The notes: generated by a model from the letters alone, not told the origin. A DNA stretch of 64,000 nucleotides from an uncultured Eubacteriales bacterium (GCA_900315485.1 OMZI01000003.1:37226-101225), one strand, 5' to 3'. Positions 46,212 through 55,850 are shown, counted from the stretch's first letter. Translations and numbers: made by a program.

Positions 46212-46760
46212 ATGACTAAAACCATCTATATCGACGGCCTCCCGGTGGAGGTCACTAAGAAACGCATCAAAAGAATGACAATGCGCATCAAGGAGCCGGA
46301 CGCCCGGATCGTGGTCAGCGCGCCGTATCTGACTCCTGACAGGGAGATCATAGCTTTCGTGCGGGCAAAACGCGGGTGGATCGACAATACCGTCCGCAGG
46401 GTACTGCGCAAGGCTGAAGAGCATCCGGAACCTGCCAGTGCGGCAGAGAAGGAGGCGAGGCGCGCGGACCTCAAGAGGAGGATCGCTGTGAGGCTCCCTG
46501 AGATAGAGAGGCGCACGGGCCTGAGATGCAATGGCTGGACGGTAAGGGACATGCATACAAGATGGGGAAGCTGCAACACCAGGACCCACCATGTCAACTT
46601 CAGCCTGATGCTGGCTACGAGATCTGATACGGAACTTGACTATGTAATACTCCATGAACTGGTGCACACAGTGGTGCCGGGCCATGGTAAGGATTTCTAT
46701 GCGCTGATGGACCGCTTCATGCCGGGCTGGAAAGCAATACGGAGAGGCATGAGAGCGTAG
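46212..46760 (+). CDS. YgjP/SprT-like metallopeptidase (DUF45)
   Basis: This 182-residue protein has the YgjP pattern: a basic N-terminal half with RMTMRIKEPDARIVVSAP, then MHTRWGSCNTRTHHVNFSL, the zinc motif LHELVH and a distal His in VPGHGKDFYALMDRFMPGW. Members are putative zinc peptidases; substrates are unknown. There is no ribosome site, and the promoter is adjacent, so translation may be leaderless. It is 16 nt before the antiporter gene and probably co-transcribed. Confidence 0.88.
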   Translation: MTKTIYIDGLPVEVTKKRIKRMTMRIKEPDARIVVSAPYLTPDREIIAFVRAKRGWIDNTVRRVLRKAEEHPEPASAAEKEARRADLKRRIAVRLPEIERRTGLRCNGWTVRDMHTRWGSCNTRTHHVNFSLMLATRSDTELDYVILHELVHTVVPGHGKDFYALMDRFMPGWKAIRRGMRA

Positions 46761-46775
46761 AGAAGGATATACTGA

Positions 46776-49100
46776 ATGGAAGTACCTCAGCTTATAATTG
46801 ACCTTGCAATAATGCTGTCCACGGCTGCCGTGGTCACGATAGTCTTCAGGAAACTCAGGATACCTACTATCCTGGGGTATATTCTTGCGGGTTTTCTTAT
46901 AGGGCCTAATTTTCCTCTGTTCCTGGACATAGGGAGCAAGGCTTCCATCGAGACGTGGAGTGAGATAGGAGTTGTCATCATACTGTTCCACATCGGGCTC
47001 GAGTTCGACTTCCACAAGATAGCGGACATAGGCAGTACTGCAATAGTATCCGCGCTGGTCAAAATGGCGGGCGTACTGTTCGTGGGCTACGGCTTCGGCA
47101 TGGCGCTGGGGATGTCGGTCATGAACTCGGTGTTCCTCGGAGTGATGCTGTCCATAAGCTCGACTGTAGTAATACAGAAGTGCCTTGAAGAGATGGATCT
47201 TGCGAAGGAAAAATTCGCGGGCCTGGTCATGGGCTCGCTTGTAATGGAGGATGTCATCGCCGTATTCATGATGGTCATCCTTACGACCATGTCGGTCAGC
47301 CGCGGAGGAAACGGCGGCAGTATAGCGCTTCATCTCTTCCTGATGCTGACATACCTTATCATCTGGCTCGTCCTCGGCATCTACTTCGTACCGACCTTCC
47401 TTGACCGGGTGATGGGGCTCATGAGCGATGAGATGCTGACTCTTCTCAGCCTGGGGTTCTGCTTCGTGATGGCTCTGCTGGCGCAGGCGATCGGCTTCTC
47501 GATGGAGCTTGGAGCGTTCCTGGCGGGCTCGTTCTTCGCGGGCACCAAGTATGTAGGGAGAGTCGAGCATGTGACCGCCGGGATCAAGGACATGTTCGGA
47601 GCCATATTCTTCCTGTCGGTAGGGATGCTGGTCGACCCTGCCATAATCGCAGAGAGGTGGACATCCATAGTACCGATCGCTCTTATAGCAGTTGTGGCAA
47701 AACTCATATTCGCTACTATCGGCATGACCTTGTCCGGACAGGATATCGAGACATCTGTACGCGGCGGCATCTCGCTTGCGCCTATCGGAGAATTCTCATT
47801 CATAATTGCCGCCCTCGGCATCTCGCTCGGAGTGATGGAGGAGTATCTGTATCCTGTGATCGTCGCATCATCGATACTGACCATCATATTTACTCCTGTC
47901 ATGATCAGAAACTCAGACAGGATAGTGGCAGCTGTGACCAGCCTCATACCTGCGAGGCTGAGGCGCAAGATAGATGACTATACATCCGATGACCAGGATG
48001 CAGAGGAACATACTTCGGAATGGAAGATAGTGCTTAAGGATCTGTTCCTTAAGATAGTAATATACGGAAGCATCATGCTCGTGACCGTGGTCGCGGGGTG
48101 CAGACTGGTGCAGCCTCTCCTTGCGGAAGTGGCTGGTGACAGGGCTTCGAAGATCATAGTGACTGTTGTGATCTATGCTGTCATGATCATTTTCGCACGC
48201 CCTTATCTCGGGGTGCGCAGCGTGGCTTTCACACAGCTGTGGATGGACAGGCTCAGCAACCGTCCGCCTCTCGTGGTACTTGTAATGCTCAAGTTTGCCA
48301 TCATGATGGCGATAGCGGTCACGCCGCTGATCCTGCTGTTCAACATAAGAGGCCTTCTCCTGCTGCTTGCACCGGCGGCAATATTCCTGCTCACACGGTC
48401 GGACTTCATTGCCACATACTATCTGCAGCTCGAGACCAGGTTCCTTGCCAACCTGAATCAGAAGACTATGGAAGAGCGCGGCGGCAGCAGGGACACGAGC
48501 CACTGGCTCGAAGAGGACTACAGCATATTCAGCTGGATCATTCCTGAAAAGGCATCTTATGCCGGCAAGTCTATACAGGACCTCGCGTGGGGCAGGAACG
48601 AAGCTGTCTATGTCGTCAAGGTGAGGCGCGGTGACAAGCGCCTGACTATGCCGCCTGCCAGGACTGTCCTTCAGAGCGGCGACAAAGTGTATGTAATAGG
48701 CGACAGACAGTCGCTTGAGACCTTCAGCAAGACGATAGAAACTAATGAGATGACTGCTATCAGGACTCTCAAGGATTTCCTCGACGGGTCATATCCGGAT
48801 GAGGAGCACGCACTTGCCTGTGCAGCGATCAGAGTCAGAGGTACCGAGCCGTATGTCGGCAAGCCTATCAGGAAGAGCGGCATCAACGCTAAGACCAGGT
48901 GTATGATCCTCGGACTGGAGCGCGGCGGCTATGCCACCACGATGCCTGATGCCAATATGCTTATAGAGGAGGGGGACATCCTGTGGATAGTCGGAGCCAA
49001 TTCGGATGTAAGCCGTATCGCTTCCCACTCAGTCGGAAAAGCAGGTACGCACAGAGACACGATGGTTCTCAAGGCTGCAGAGATCAGAGACAGGATGTAG
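46776..49100 (+). CDS. Kef/CPA2-type cation:proton antiporter with RCK_C domains
   Basis: This 774-residue protein starts with a 12-13-span CPA2 exchanger domain (about 1-390: ILGYILAGFLIGPN, ELGAFLAGSFFAG, SLAPIGEFSFIIA). A linker and two or three further spans (about 410-540) follow, then two TrkA-C/RCK_C modules (about 600-680 and 690-765: VYVVKVRRGDKRLTMPPART, ILWIVGANSDV). It exchanges K+ or Na+ for H+ under ligand control. There is no full RCK_N NAD-binding domain. Confidence 0.9.
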   Translation: MEVPQLIIDLAIMLSTAAVVTIVFRKLRIPTILGYILAGFLIGPNFPLFLDIGSKASIETWSEIGVVIILFHIGLEFDFHKIADIGSTAIVSALVKMAGVLFVGYGFGMALGMSVMNSVFLGVMLSISSTVVIQKCLEEMDLAKEKFAGLVMGSLVMEDVIAVFMMVILTTMSVSRGGNGGSIALHLFLMLTYLIIWLVLGIYFVPTFLDRVMGLMSDEMLTLLSLGFCFVMALLAQAIGFSMELGAFLAGSFFAGTKYVGRVEHVTAGIKDMFGAIFFLSVGMLVDPAIIAERWTSIVPIALIAVVAKLIFATIGMTLSGQDIETSVRGGISLAPIGEFSFIIAALGISLGVMEEYLYPVIVASSILTIIFTPVMIRNSDRIVAAVTSLIPARLRRKIDDYTSDDQDAEEHTSEWKIVLKDLFLKIVIYGSIMLVTVVAGCRLVQPLLAEVAGDRASKIIVTVVIYAVMIIFARPYLGVRSVAFTQLWMDRLSNRPPLVVLVMLKFAIMMAIAVTPLILLFNIRGLLLLLAPAAIFLLTRSDFIATYYLQLETRFLANLNQKTMEERGGSRDTSHWLEEDYSIFSWIIPEKASYAGKSIQDLAWGRNEAVYVVKVRRGDKRLTMPPARTVLQSGDKVYVIGDRQSLETFSKTIETNEMTAIRTLKDFLDGSYPDEEHALACAAIRVRGTEPYVGKPIRKSGINAKTRCMILGLERGGYATTMPDANMLIEEGDILWIVGANSDVSRIASHSVGKAGTHRDTMVLKAAEIRDRM

Positions 49101-49109
49101 AGGAAAGAG

Positions 49110-50006
49110 ATGAACTGGGAACTTATATCACATTATGCCGTTCCGCCTCTTGTCGGAGCGGTCATAGGGTATTTTACGAATATGATAGCGGTCAAAATGC
49201 TCTTCTTCCCGCATGAGGAGAAGAGGATATTCGGCTGGCGCGTGCCTTTTACTCCGGGAGCGATACCTAAGGGAAAGGCCAGGCTGGCAAAATCCGCGGG
49301 CAGGATCGTTCAGAATGAGCTGTTCACGCGAGAGGATATCTCGGGAAAGCTCCTGACCGAAGAGGTGGAGAAGCCGCTTATAGACAGGGTGATGGCGATA
49401 CTCGGCCAGAACATAAACGAGATCGGTTCGACGCTTGCCGGAAGCAGGAAGAAATACGACAGGCTTGAGAAGAATTTCATAGAACTGCTCGAGACCAAGA
49501 TAACCGAGGCGATCCATAAGATGGATATCCCGGGCGTCGTCAAGGACGAAGGCAGCAGAATGATCAAAGAGCAGGCGCAGGGTTCGAGGATCCTGAGACT
49601 CCTTGTCAGCGACAGCCTGGTCGATACGGTCATGGGCAGCGTCGGGGAAAAGATGGAGGAGTTCATCGATACGAGAGGGCCTGCGATGGTCAATGAGATA
49701 ACCGAGAGCAGGATACATGACCTCGGGAACAGGACCCCGCTTCATGTCCTTGAGCTCGCAGGATATAACGAGGAGTATGTGAGGAAGAAGATCACTGAGG
49801 CGTACAGGGAGTCTGTTGTCAATGCAGTCAACTCCGCTCTGAAACGCATCGATGTCGCCTCGATAGTGGAGGATAAGATCAACTCGATGTCAGTCGCTGA
49901 GCTCGAGAAGGGCGTCATGATGGTCATGAAGAACGAGCTCAACATGATCGTCAGCCTGGGCGGACTGATCGGGCTGGTGATCGGCTGCATCAACATATTC
50001 ATCTGA
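49110..50006 (+). CDS. DUF445 family membrane protein
   Basis: This 298-residue protein has an N-terminal span with GAVIGYFTNMIAVKMLFFP and GWRVPFTPGAIPKGKARLAKSAG, the DUF445/YheB hallmark, a long amphipathic helical middle and a C-terminal span (GGLIGLVIGCINIFI). The function of the family is unknown. It is 9 nt after the antiporter gene. Confidence 0.9.
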   Translation: MNWELISHYAVPPLVGAVIGYFTNMIAVKMLFFPHEEKRIFGWRVPFTPGAIPKGKARLAKSAGRIVQNELFTREDISGKLLTEEVEKPLIDRVMAILGQNINEIGSTLAGSRKKYDRLEKNFIELLETKITEAIHKMDIPGVVKDEGSRMIKEQAQGSRILRLLVSDSLVDTVMGSVGEKMEEFIDTRGPAMVNEITESRIHDLGNRTPLHVLELAGYNEEYVRKKITEAYRESVVNAVNSALKRIDVASIVEDKINSMSVAELEKGVMMVMKNELNMIVSLGGLIGLVIGCINIFI

Positions 50007-50023
50007 CCTTAAGCCTATAGATA

Positions 50024-50824
50024 ATGGTGAGCAAAATGCAGGAACACAATGAAGATGTAATAAAGAAGATTAAGGCTGCAGCTGATGCCGGAGTGCTTGA
50101 AGAGCTGGCAGGGAAGGCATCTGCAGACTATGTGGTATTTGAGAATGTCCGCAAGGTGTATCACGTCGGCGAGGTCGACATAGAAGCGCTTGCGGATGCT
50201 TCTTTCAGTGTCGGAAAAGGCGAGCTTGCGGTAGTTGTCGGCGAATCGGGAGCGGGCAAAACAACGCTTCTCAATATCCTCGGCGGAATGGATACCCTGA
50301 CAAGCGGCAGGGTCATTCTCGACGGACAAGAGATAAGCGGGATGAGCCTGAGAGAACTGACGAACTACAGAAGATACGACATCGGGTTCGTCTTCCAGTT
50401 CTACAATCTGGTCCAGAACCTGACGGCTCTTGAGAATGTCTCTCTCGCGACACAGATATGCAAGGATCCGCTCGACCCGGCAGAGACTCTTAAGGCGGTC
50501 GGACTCGGAGACAGGATGAACAACTTCCCGGGGCAGCTGTCAGGAGGCGAGCAGCAGAGAGTGGCGATAGCCAGGGCCCTGGCCAAGAACCCGAAGCTGC
50601 TTCTCTGCGATGAGCCTACGGGAGCACTCGACTACAACACGGGCAAGCAGATACTTCAGCTCCTTCAGGACCAGGCAAGGAACTCGGGCACGACTGTAAT
50701 AATCATCACGCACAACAAGGCGATAACGCCGATGGCGGACCGCGTCATCAGCGTCAGAAGCGGAAGGGTGCAGGACATAGAGATCAATCCGGATCCTGTA
50801 CCGGTATCCGAGATAGAGTGGTAG
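50024..50824 (+). CDS. MacB/LolD-type ABC transporter ATPase (second copy)
   Basis: This 266-residue ATPase has a 40-residue polar N-terminal extension. Walker A is GESGAGKTT, the Q-loop [20 protein letters not shown], signature [19 protein letters not shown], Walker [17 protein letters not shown] and H-loop IITHNKA. It is a paralogue of the 20.0 kb ATPase and pairs with the permease 40 nt downstream. It continues the antiporter-DUF445 unit with only an 18-nt gap. Confidence 0.93.
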   Translation: MVSKMQEHNEDVIKKIKAAADAGVLEELAGKASADYVVFENVRKVYHVGEVDIEALADASFSVGKGELAVVVGESGAGKTTLLNILGGMDTLTSGRVILDGQEISGMSLRELTNYRRYDIGFVFQFYNLVQNLTALENVSLATQICKDPLDPAETLKAVGLGDRMNNFPGQLSGGEQQRVAIARALAKNPKLLLCDEPTGALDYNTGKQILQLLQDQARNSGTTVIIITHNKAITPMADRVISVRSGRVQDIEINPDPVPVSEIEW

Positions 50825-50863
50825 ATACAGACTGAGCCGCGTAACGGGGGGGCATTATCGACC

Positions 50864-53800
50864 ATGCTTAAGAAGTCTACTTTGAGAGAAATAAAGACAT
50901 CTCTGGCGAGATATCTTGCGATCTTTGCGATCGTTGCTCTTGGAGTGGGCTTTTTCTCAGGCCTCAGAGACTGCAAGGCTTCGATGGTAAGCACTGCGAC
51001 GAGATACATCAATGAGCATAACATGTTTGATTACCAGCTGATCTCGACCTACGGCATCGATGATGAAAGCGTCGAGATGGCAAAACAGGCCGAAGGCGTT
51101 TCCGGCGCGGAGGGCTCCGTGCAGGTAGATGTTCTCGCAGAATCTGGAGGCGGCGATGAGGCGGCTCTTAAGGCGATATCCCTGCCTGAAAACATAAACA
51201 CTTTGCGCGTCGTAACCGGAAGACTGCCGGAGGCAGCGGACGAGTGCGTGGCGGATGACTACCACATAGACAGTGAAGGATACAGGACAGGGGATACTAT
51301 CGTACTGACTGACTCAAATGATGAAGATACGCTCGAGCAGTTCAGGAGCAGGGAGTATAAGATAGTCGGAACGGTCAACACGCCTGTATATCTCGACTAC
51401 CAGCGCGGCTCGACAGACATAGGCAACGGGAGCCTTGAGACCTTCTTCTTCATTGACAGGGACTCCTTCGACACTGACTACTACACCCAGCTGTATCTGA
51501 CTCTCGAAGGCGATGAGCAGCCTTTCACTCAGGAGAAGGAGGACAGGCTGGAGGCTGCAGAGGACAGCATGAAGGCTCTGGCTGAAAAGATAACGGCGGC
51601 AAGGCGGCAGACTGCCATGGCGGACGCCCAGGAAGAGCTGGATGAAAAGAAGCAGGAATACGAAGAGAATCTGGCAAAGTATGAAGATGAGAAGGCCAAG
51701 GCTGAACGGGAAATGGACAAGGCTGAGGCTAAGCTGAATAAAGGCCAGAAACAGATAAACAGCGCCAGAAAGAAGGCAAAGTCCACTCAAGCTGAACTTG
51801 AAAAGACTGAGGTTGACCTTAACGGACAACTGGAAAAAGCAAAAGCAGGTATAGAGGCTATTAACAGTGAGAAAGCAAAGGCCGAAGCGGGTCTTGCGAA
51901 GGCAAACGCCGGAAGGGCGCAGCTGACAGAAGCGAAGGCCGGGCTCGAGCAGCAGCTTGCTCAGGCTGAAAGTGCTGATGAACCTGATCAGCAGTTAATA
52001 GCAGAGATCAAGGGGAAGATCGCTGGCATTGATACTCAGATCGCCGGAATCGATCAGGATATCAGCAACATCAATAAAGGAATCAGCGAAGCTGATTCAA
52101 AGCTTGCCGAAATTGAGGCCGGAAAGAAACAGCTCGAAGACGGTATCTCGCAGGTAGAGGGCGGTCTTGAGCAGACTCAGGACGGGCTCAGGGAGATCAG
52201 CCGTCAGCAGAAGAAGATCGATCAGGGGCGCAGGACTCTTAACAGTGAGAGGAGCAGGGCTGAGACCGAATTTGAGAAGGCTGAAAGAGAGCTTGATGAC
52301 GCGAAGGACAAGCTCGATGATGCTCAGGAGAAGATCGATGACATGGAGCTCGGGAATTCATATGCTCTGTCGCGTCTTGACAATGCGGGATATTCGTCAT
52401 TCGACAGCAACTCCAGCATAGTCAGCAACATCGCCAAGATATTCCCTGTTTTCTTCTTCCTGATCGCGGCGCTTGTATGCATGACTACCATGACAAGGAT
52501 GATAGATGAGCAGAGGACGCAGATAGGCATCCTCAAGGCTCTCGGATACAGCAATGCGCAGATAGTGGGCAAGTACATGTTCTACTCGGGCAGCGCTGCA
52601 TTCCTTGGAGCGGTCACGGGGTTCTTCATAGGCTGCAAGGTATTCCCGGCGGTCATATGGGATGCATACACGATGATGTATGATTTCAGCGATGATGTTG
52701 ATTATATAATCGACCCGAAGCTCGGACTTATCTCGCTTACAGCGGCACTCCTGTGCTCGATGGGAGCGACCTGGGTATCTATATCCCGTGACTTCAAAGT
52801 GGCGCCTTCCGAACTCATCAGGCCGAAGACCCCGCCTGCAGGCAAGAGGATACTGCTCGAGAGGATAGAGCCTCTGTGGTCAAAGATAAGTTTCCTCTAC
52901 AAGGTGTCGATCAGGAATATTTTCAGGGACAAGAAGCGTTTCCTCATGATGGTCATAGGAGTCAGCGGATGCACGGCGCTGCTGATCGCGGGTATCGGGA
53001 TAAGGACTACTGTCGGACTTGTAGCTGAGCACCAGTTCAATGAGATATCCCTGTACGACTTCAACGTTGTGTTCAGCAAGAACATGACAGCTGCAAGACA
53101 GGCGGATTTCCTGGACTATATGAAAGAAGAAGCGGATGTCAGCCCTGATGAGGTGTTCTTCATGCACCAGGCTGAGGTCAGCGTTGAAAGCGGAAGTACG
53201 TCGTTTGACGTAAGCTGCACCGCTGCCGATCCGGGAGAGTTCGGCAGGTTCATAGACCTGCATGCGGGCAGCGAACCTGTACAGTTCCCGGGCGACGGGG
53301 AAGTAGTCATCGTAAGGAAGATTAACCATGATTACGGCATAAAAGAAGGCGACAGGATAAAGATTAGGGACGGTTTCAGGGAAGCGGAGTTTACCGTATC
53401 CGGCATAAGCGACAATTACGTCTATGACTCTGTCTACATGAGCATGGATACGTATGAAAAAGCTTTCGGCAAAAAGGCGGAAATAAAAACGGCGCTCGTC
53501 CAGCTTAAGGGCGGACAGGCTGCAGCGGTATCCGGACAGGCGGATGATAAAGCGCTTCTGACTGATGAAGAGATCAGGGCGAAGTCAACAGAGGCTGCCA
53601 ATTACGAGCATACCGCCGCTGTTTCGGTCACGATGGATGTAAAGGACAGCGTTGCCAAAATGATGGAGAGCCTGGATCTGGTCGTGTACGTGGTCATACT
53701 CTCCGCTGCGCTGCTTGCTTTCATCGTACTCTACAATCTTACCAACATAAACATTACTGAGAGGATCAGGGAGATCGCCACAATCAAGGTCCTGGGATTC

Positions 53801-54073
53801 AACCAGCTCGAAGTATCCCAGTATGTCTTCCGCGAGAACCTGTTCCTGACGGCTATAGCGGCTGTAGTCGGGATACCGCTCGGGAAGTGGCTTCTCGCCT
53901 TTGTTATCGACAACATAGTGGTCAAAATGATATACTTCGAGCCGAGAGTCACTAATATGAACATTCTGACAGCAGTGGCGCTGACATTCGCCTTTGCGGC
54001 ATTTGTCAATCTGGCGATGCAGAGGAGACTCCGCAACGTATCCATGACAGAGTCTCTTAAGTCAGTAGAGTAG
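50864..54073 (+). CDS. FtsX-like ABC permease with long coiled-coil insert (second copy)
   Basis: This 1069-residue protein has one N-terminal span (about 15-32), a MacB-like soluble domain (to about 215), then about 265 residues of charged heptad coiled coil (225-490; many KAEAxL and QLAQAE repeats), a span, FtsX spans, a second soluble domain and final spans. MTTMTRMIDEQRTQIGILKA and IREIATIKVLGFNQLEV are the two FtsX repeats. The long coil resembles that of membrane-spanning YhgE/PIP-like or AcrA-like proteins and would project outside the cell. Bases near 51750-52200 are more A-rich than the flanks. Confidence 0.9.
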   Translation: MLKKSTLREIKTSLARYLAIFAIVALGVGFFSGLRDCKASMVSTATRYINEHNMFDYQLISTYGIDDESVEMAKQAEGVSGAEGSVQVDVLAESGGGDEAALKAISLPENINTLRVVTGRLPEAADECVADDYHIDSEGYRTGDTIVLTDSNDEDTLEQFRSREYKIVGTVNTPVYLDYQRGSTDIGNGSLETFFFIDRDSFDTDYYTQLYLTLEGDEQPFTQEKEDRLEAAEDSMKALAEKITAARRQTAMADAQEELDEKKQEYEENLAKYEDEKAKAEREMDKAEAKLNKGQKQINSARKKAKSTQAELEKTEVDLNGQLEKAKAGIEAINSEKAKAEAGLAKANAGRAQLTEAKAGLEQQLAQAESADEPDQQLIAEIKGKIAGIDTQIAGIDQDISNINKGISEADSKLAEIEAGKKQLEDGISQVEGGLEQTQDGLREISRQQKKIDQGRRTLNSERSRAETEFEKAERELDDAKDKLDDAQEKIDDMELGNSYALSRLDNAGYSSFDSNSSIVSNIAKIFPVFFFLIAALVCMTTMTRMIDEQRTQIGILKALGYSNAQIVGKYMFYSGSAAFLGAVTGFFIGCKVFPAVIWDAYTMMYDFSDDVDYIIDPKLGLISLTAALLCSMGATWVSISRDFKVAPSELIRPKTPPAGKRILLERIEPLWSKISFLYKVSIRNIFRDKKRFLMMVIGVSGCTALLIAGIGIRTTVGLVAEHQFNEISLYDFNVVFSKNMTAARQADFLDYMKEEADVSPDEVFFMHQAEVSVESGSTSFDVSCTAADPGEFGRFIDLHAGSEPVQFPGDGEVVIVRKINHDYGIKEGDRIKIRDGFREAEFTVSGISDNYVYDSVYMSMDTYEKAFGKKAEIKTALVQLKGGQAAAVSGQADDKALLTDEEIRAKSTEAANYEHTAAVSVTMDVKDSVAKMMESLDLVVYVVILSAALLAFIVLYNLTNINITERIREIATIKVLGFNQLEVSQYVFRENLFLTAIAAVVGIPLGKWLLAFVIDNIVVKMIYFEPRVTNMNILTAVALTFAFAAFVNLAMQRRLRNVSMTESLKSVE

Positions 54074-54084
54074 CTGATCATACG

Positions 54085-54189
54085 GAAGCGCGTGCAGACA
54101 GTCCCTGACGGGAGTATTCCGCAGGGAGCACCTGTGAAGAATGCTGTGCTTCCGAGGACGCGAGCGGCAGGGATCTGACTGCGCGCTTC
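54085..54189 (+). repeat. Structured palindromic element, copy 4
   Basis: The outer stem GAAGCGC/GCGCTTC is extended by GCAG/CTGC and CCCTG/CAGGG. Core strands are GGGAGTATTCCGCAG (54110-54124) and CGAGGACGCGAGC (54153-54165), with inner stem GGAGCAC/GTGCTTC. It lies between the permease and cyclophilin genes, both on the + strand. Confidence 0.8.
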
Positions 54190-54230
54190 ATAAATAAATG
54201 CTAATAACACACCAATGGAGGATAAAGAAC

Positions 54231-54710
54231 ATGAAGAAGTTTACTATCGAGATGGAAGACGGCGGCATCATGAAGGGCGAACTCTATGAAGATATCGCAC
54301 CTAAGACTGTTGAGAATTTTGAGAAACTCGCCAACAGCGGATTCTATGACGGCCTTATCTTCCACAGAGTCATTCCGGGATTCATGATCCAGGGCGGATG
54401 TCCTGAGGGAACAGGCATGGGCGGCCCGGGATATACTATTCCGGGAGAGTTCACAGCTAACGGATTCAAAAATGATCTGAAGCACGAGAGAGGAGTTCTC
54501 TCGATGGCAAGAGCAATGAACCCGAACTCAGGCGGATCACAGTTCTTCATCATGACAACTACATCACCTCATCTGGACGGACAGTATGCTTCGTTCGGCA
54601 GAGTTACTGAGGGAATGGAAGTTGCTGACAAGATCGTAATGAGTAAGAGAAACAGAATGGACAAGCCTCTGGTAGACCAGAGGATGAAGAGCATCAGAGT
54701 CGAGGACTAG
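54231..54710 (+). CDS. Cyclophilin-type peptidyl-prolyl isomerase
   Basis: ATG 54231 (159 aa) follows GGAGG; the longer frame from 54198 is rejected. [22 protein letters not shown] contains the catalytic Arg, and [10 protein letters not shown] and ASFGRV are the substrate pocket. It is the short single-domain bacterial form with no signal peptide, acting in the cytoplasm. It is separated from the ABC permease by structured element copy 4. Confidence 0.95.
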   Translation: MKKFTIEMEDGGIMKGELYEDIAPKTVENFEKLANSGFYDGLIFHRVIPGFMIQGGCPEGTGMGGPGYTIPGEFTANGFKNDLKHERGVLSMARAMNPNSGGSQFFIMTTTSPHLDGQYASFGRVTEGMEVADKIVMSKRNRMDKPLVDQRMKSIRVED

Positions 54711-54754
54711 TTTCTTTCCCCGGTCTGTGATCACCCGGATCATATAAATGCGCA

Positions 54755-54807
54755 AAAAGTGTGTCTTCAGCGGCTGCCTCTGCGGAAGCCTGCGGGGACA
54801 CACTTTT
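54755..54807. terminator. Bidirectional terminator
   Basis: AAAAGTGTGTC (54755-54765) pairs with GACACACTTTT (54797-54807); a 31-nt interior may hold a further stem. It serves cyclophilin and the convergent XRE gene. Confidence 0.7.
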
Positions 54808-54810
54808 CAG

Positions 54811-55503
54811 TTACAGTTCAGGAACACTGTCAGATGAGCTCTTCACGTTCCGGACGATAGCGATAACCTTGCCCTTGAATATGACAGGGAGGAGATCAAG
54901 CTCTTCCTGCCTGAATACAGTGGCATTCCGGTGCATGCTGAATGGCTGCAGGATGATGTCATTTCCTTTCCTCACGAGTTTGCGGCACATGGTCCCGAGT
55001 TCAGGCGTATATACTACGACGATGTCTTCCGAGGCCGGCTCATCATCGGCTCTGATAATGACAACATCACCGGGTTCTATGTACGGTGACATGCCTGAAT
55101 CTGTGATAGTTACACCACAGCATTTATCCGCATCAGGGGTGTTGTCCGGAAGGACAGCGAGATGTGTTACTATATCCGCCGGATCAGGATCCTGTGCCAC
55201 GGAGTCCGGAGACCTGTATACAGGAATATACCTGAGTGCGGAGTCTCTGACAACATCCGGAGCGTCAGACCAGTTGTCCGGTACGGGTCTGCTGCCGTAA
55301 ATATCTGCAACGTCAGGGCCGACAAGATCCTCGATTGGCATCTGCATATAGTCTGCGATGAGCTGAAGCGAATCGAATCTTGGCTTTGTGCCGCGGAACC
55401 ATCTGGAGAGCATACCACTGGACAGGCCGGCCTCTCTCTCAACCTGCCTCCGCGATTTGTTGTGCTGATGACAAAAATCATCGATTTTATCAAGAAAACT
55501 CAA
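54811..55503 (-). CDS. XRE family regulator with S24-like C-terminal domain
   Basis: The start TTG 55503 (230 aa) is preceded by GGAGG at 8 nt; ATG 55518 overlaps that site. Residues about 1-60 form an XRE helix-turn-helix (SRRQVEREAGLSSGMLSRWF), and about 115-220 a LexA/CI-like S24 domain: ITDSGMSPYIEPGDVVII and GTMCRKLVRKGNDIILQP. The usual nucleophile Ser of GDSM is Gly here (DSGM), and no Ala-Gly cleavage site is clear, so autocleavage is doubtful. Phage or element regulators look like this, but no other phage genes are nearby. Confidence 0.85.
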   Translation of the reverse strand: MSFLDKIDDFCHQHNKSRRQVEREAGLSSGMLSRWFRGTKPRFDSLQLIADYMQMPIEDLVGPDVADIYGSRPVPDNWSDAPDVVRDSALRYIPVYRSPDSVAQDPDPADIVTHLAVLPDNTPDADKCCGVTITDSGMSPYIEPGDVVIIRADDEPASEDIVVVYTPELGTMCRKLVRKGNDIILQPFSMHRNATVFRQEELDLLPVIFKGKVIAIVRNVKSSSDSVPEL

Positions 55504-55554
55504 GAAAACCACCTCCATCAGAATAAAGTGATGAATATAATCAGCGTTTTCGTG

Positions 55555-55583
55555 TTGACTGCCCCAGTTTTCACTGATAAAAT
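55555..55583 (+). promoter_or_regulatory. Possible distal promoter in the XRE-transporter gap
   Basis: TTGACT and TAAAAT with a 17-nt spacer, on the + strand. The 356-base gap 55504-55859 also holds AT-rich repeats of GTGATGAA/AATCATCA type near 55527-55615, possible regulator sites, plus the proximal promoter and riboswitch. Confidence 0.4.
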
Positions 55584-55734
55584 CAATAATGTGATGAAAA
55601 TAATCATCATTTTTACGAAAAACCGCCGATAAATATTAATAATTGTTGTTTCGCAGCTCAATTTTGGCATATTTTAAGCGGTTTTTCAATTGCTATGATG
55701 AATTTGTTCAACTTTTTGGTCGCATAATGCTCCA

Positions 55735-55763
55735 TTGACTTTGGTCAGAAGCGAGTGTACAAT
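55735..55763 (+). promoter_or_regulatory. Promoter of the queuosine-precursor transporter
   Basis: TTGACT (55735-55740) and TACAAT (55758-55763) with a 17-nt spacer, giving an about 90-nt leader. Confidence 0.75.
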
Positions 55764-55800
55764 ATCTCAGTCAGCCGCTGAATTGCATATACGGCTGTCC

Positions 55801-55850
55801 AAGCAGTTCGGGTCCGATATCCTGCTTGTAAAATACTAAAACCAAAGGAG
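55801..55850 (+). promoter_or_regulatory. Candidate preQ1-I riboswitch
   Basis: P1 is AAGCAG/CTGCTT (55801-55806, 55822-55827), followed by a UUC at the loop start, a possible pseudoknot GGT/ACC (55811-55813, 55841-55843) and an A-rich tail GTAAAATACTAAAACC leading into the GGAG ribosome site. This is the preQ1 class I layout, and the gene is a queuosine-precursor-type transporter, so translational repression by preQ1 is likely. Confidence 0.7.

Noticed and set aside
46206-47570. 454-codon open frame antisense to the YgjP and antiporter genes
   Set aside because: It is the complement-frame shadow of well-supported genes, rich in His/Arg/Tyr, with no ribosome site or recognisable domain.
54811-55503. 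Prophage suggested by the XRE/S24 regulator
   Set aside because: No integrase, excisionase, phage structural gene or attachment repeat is nearby.
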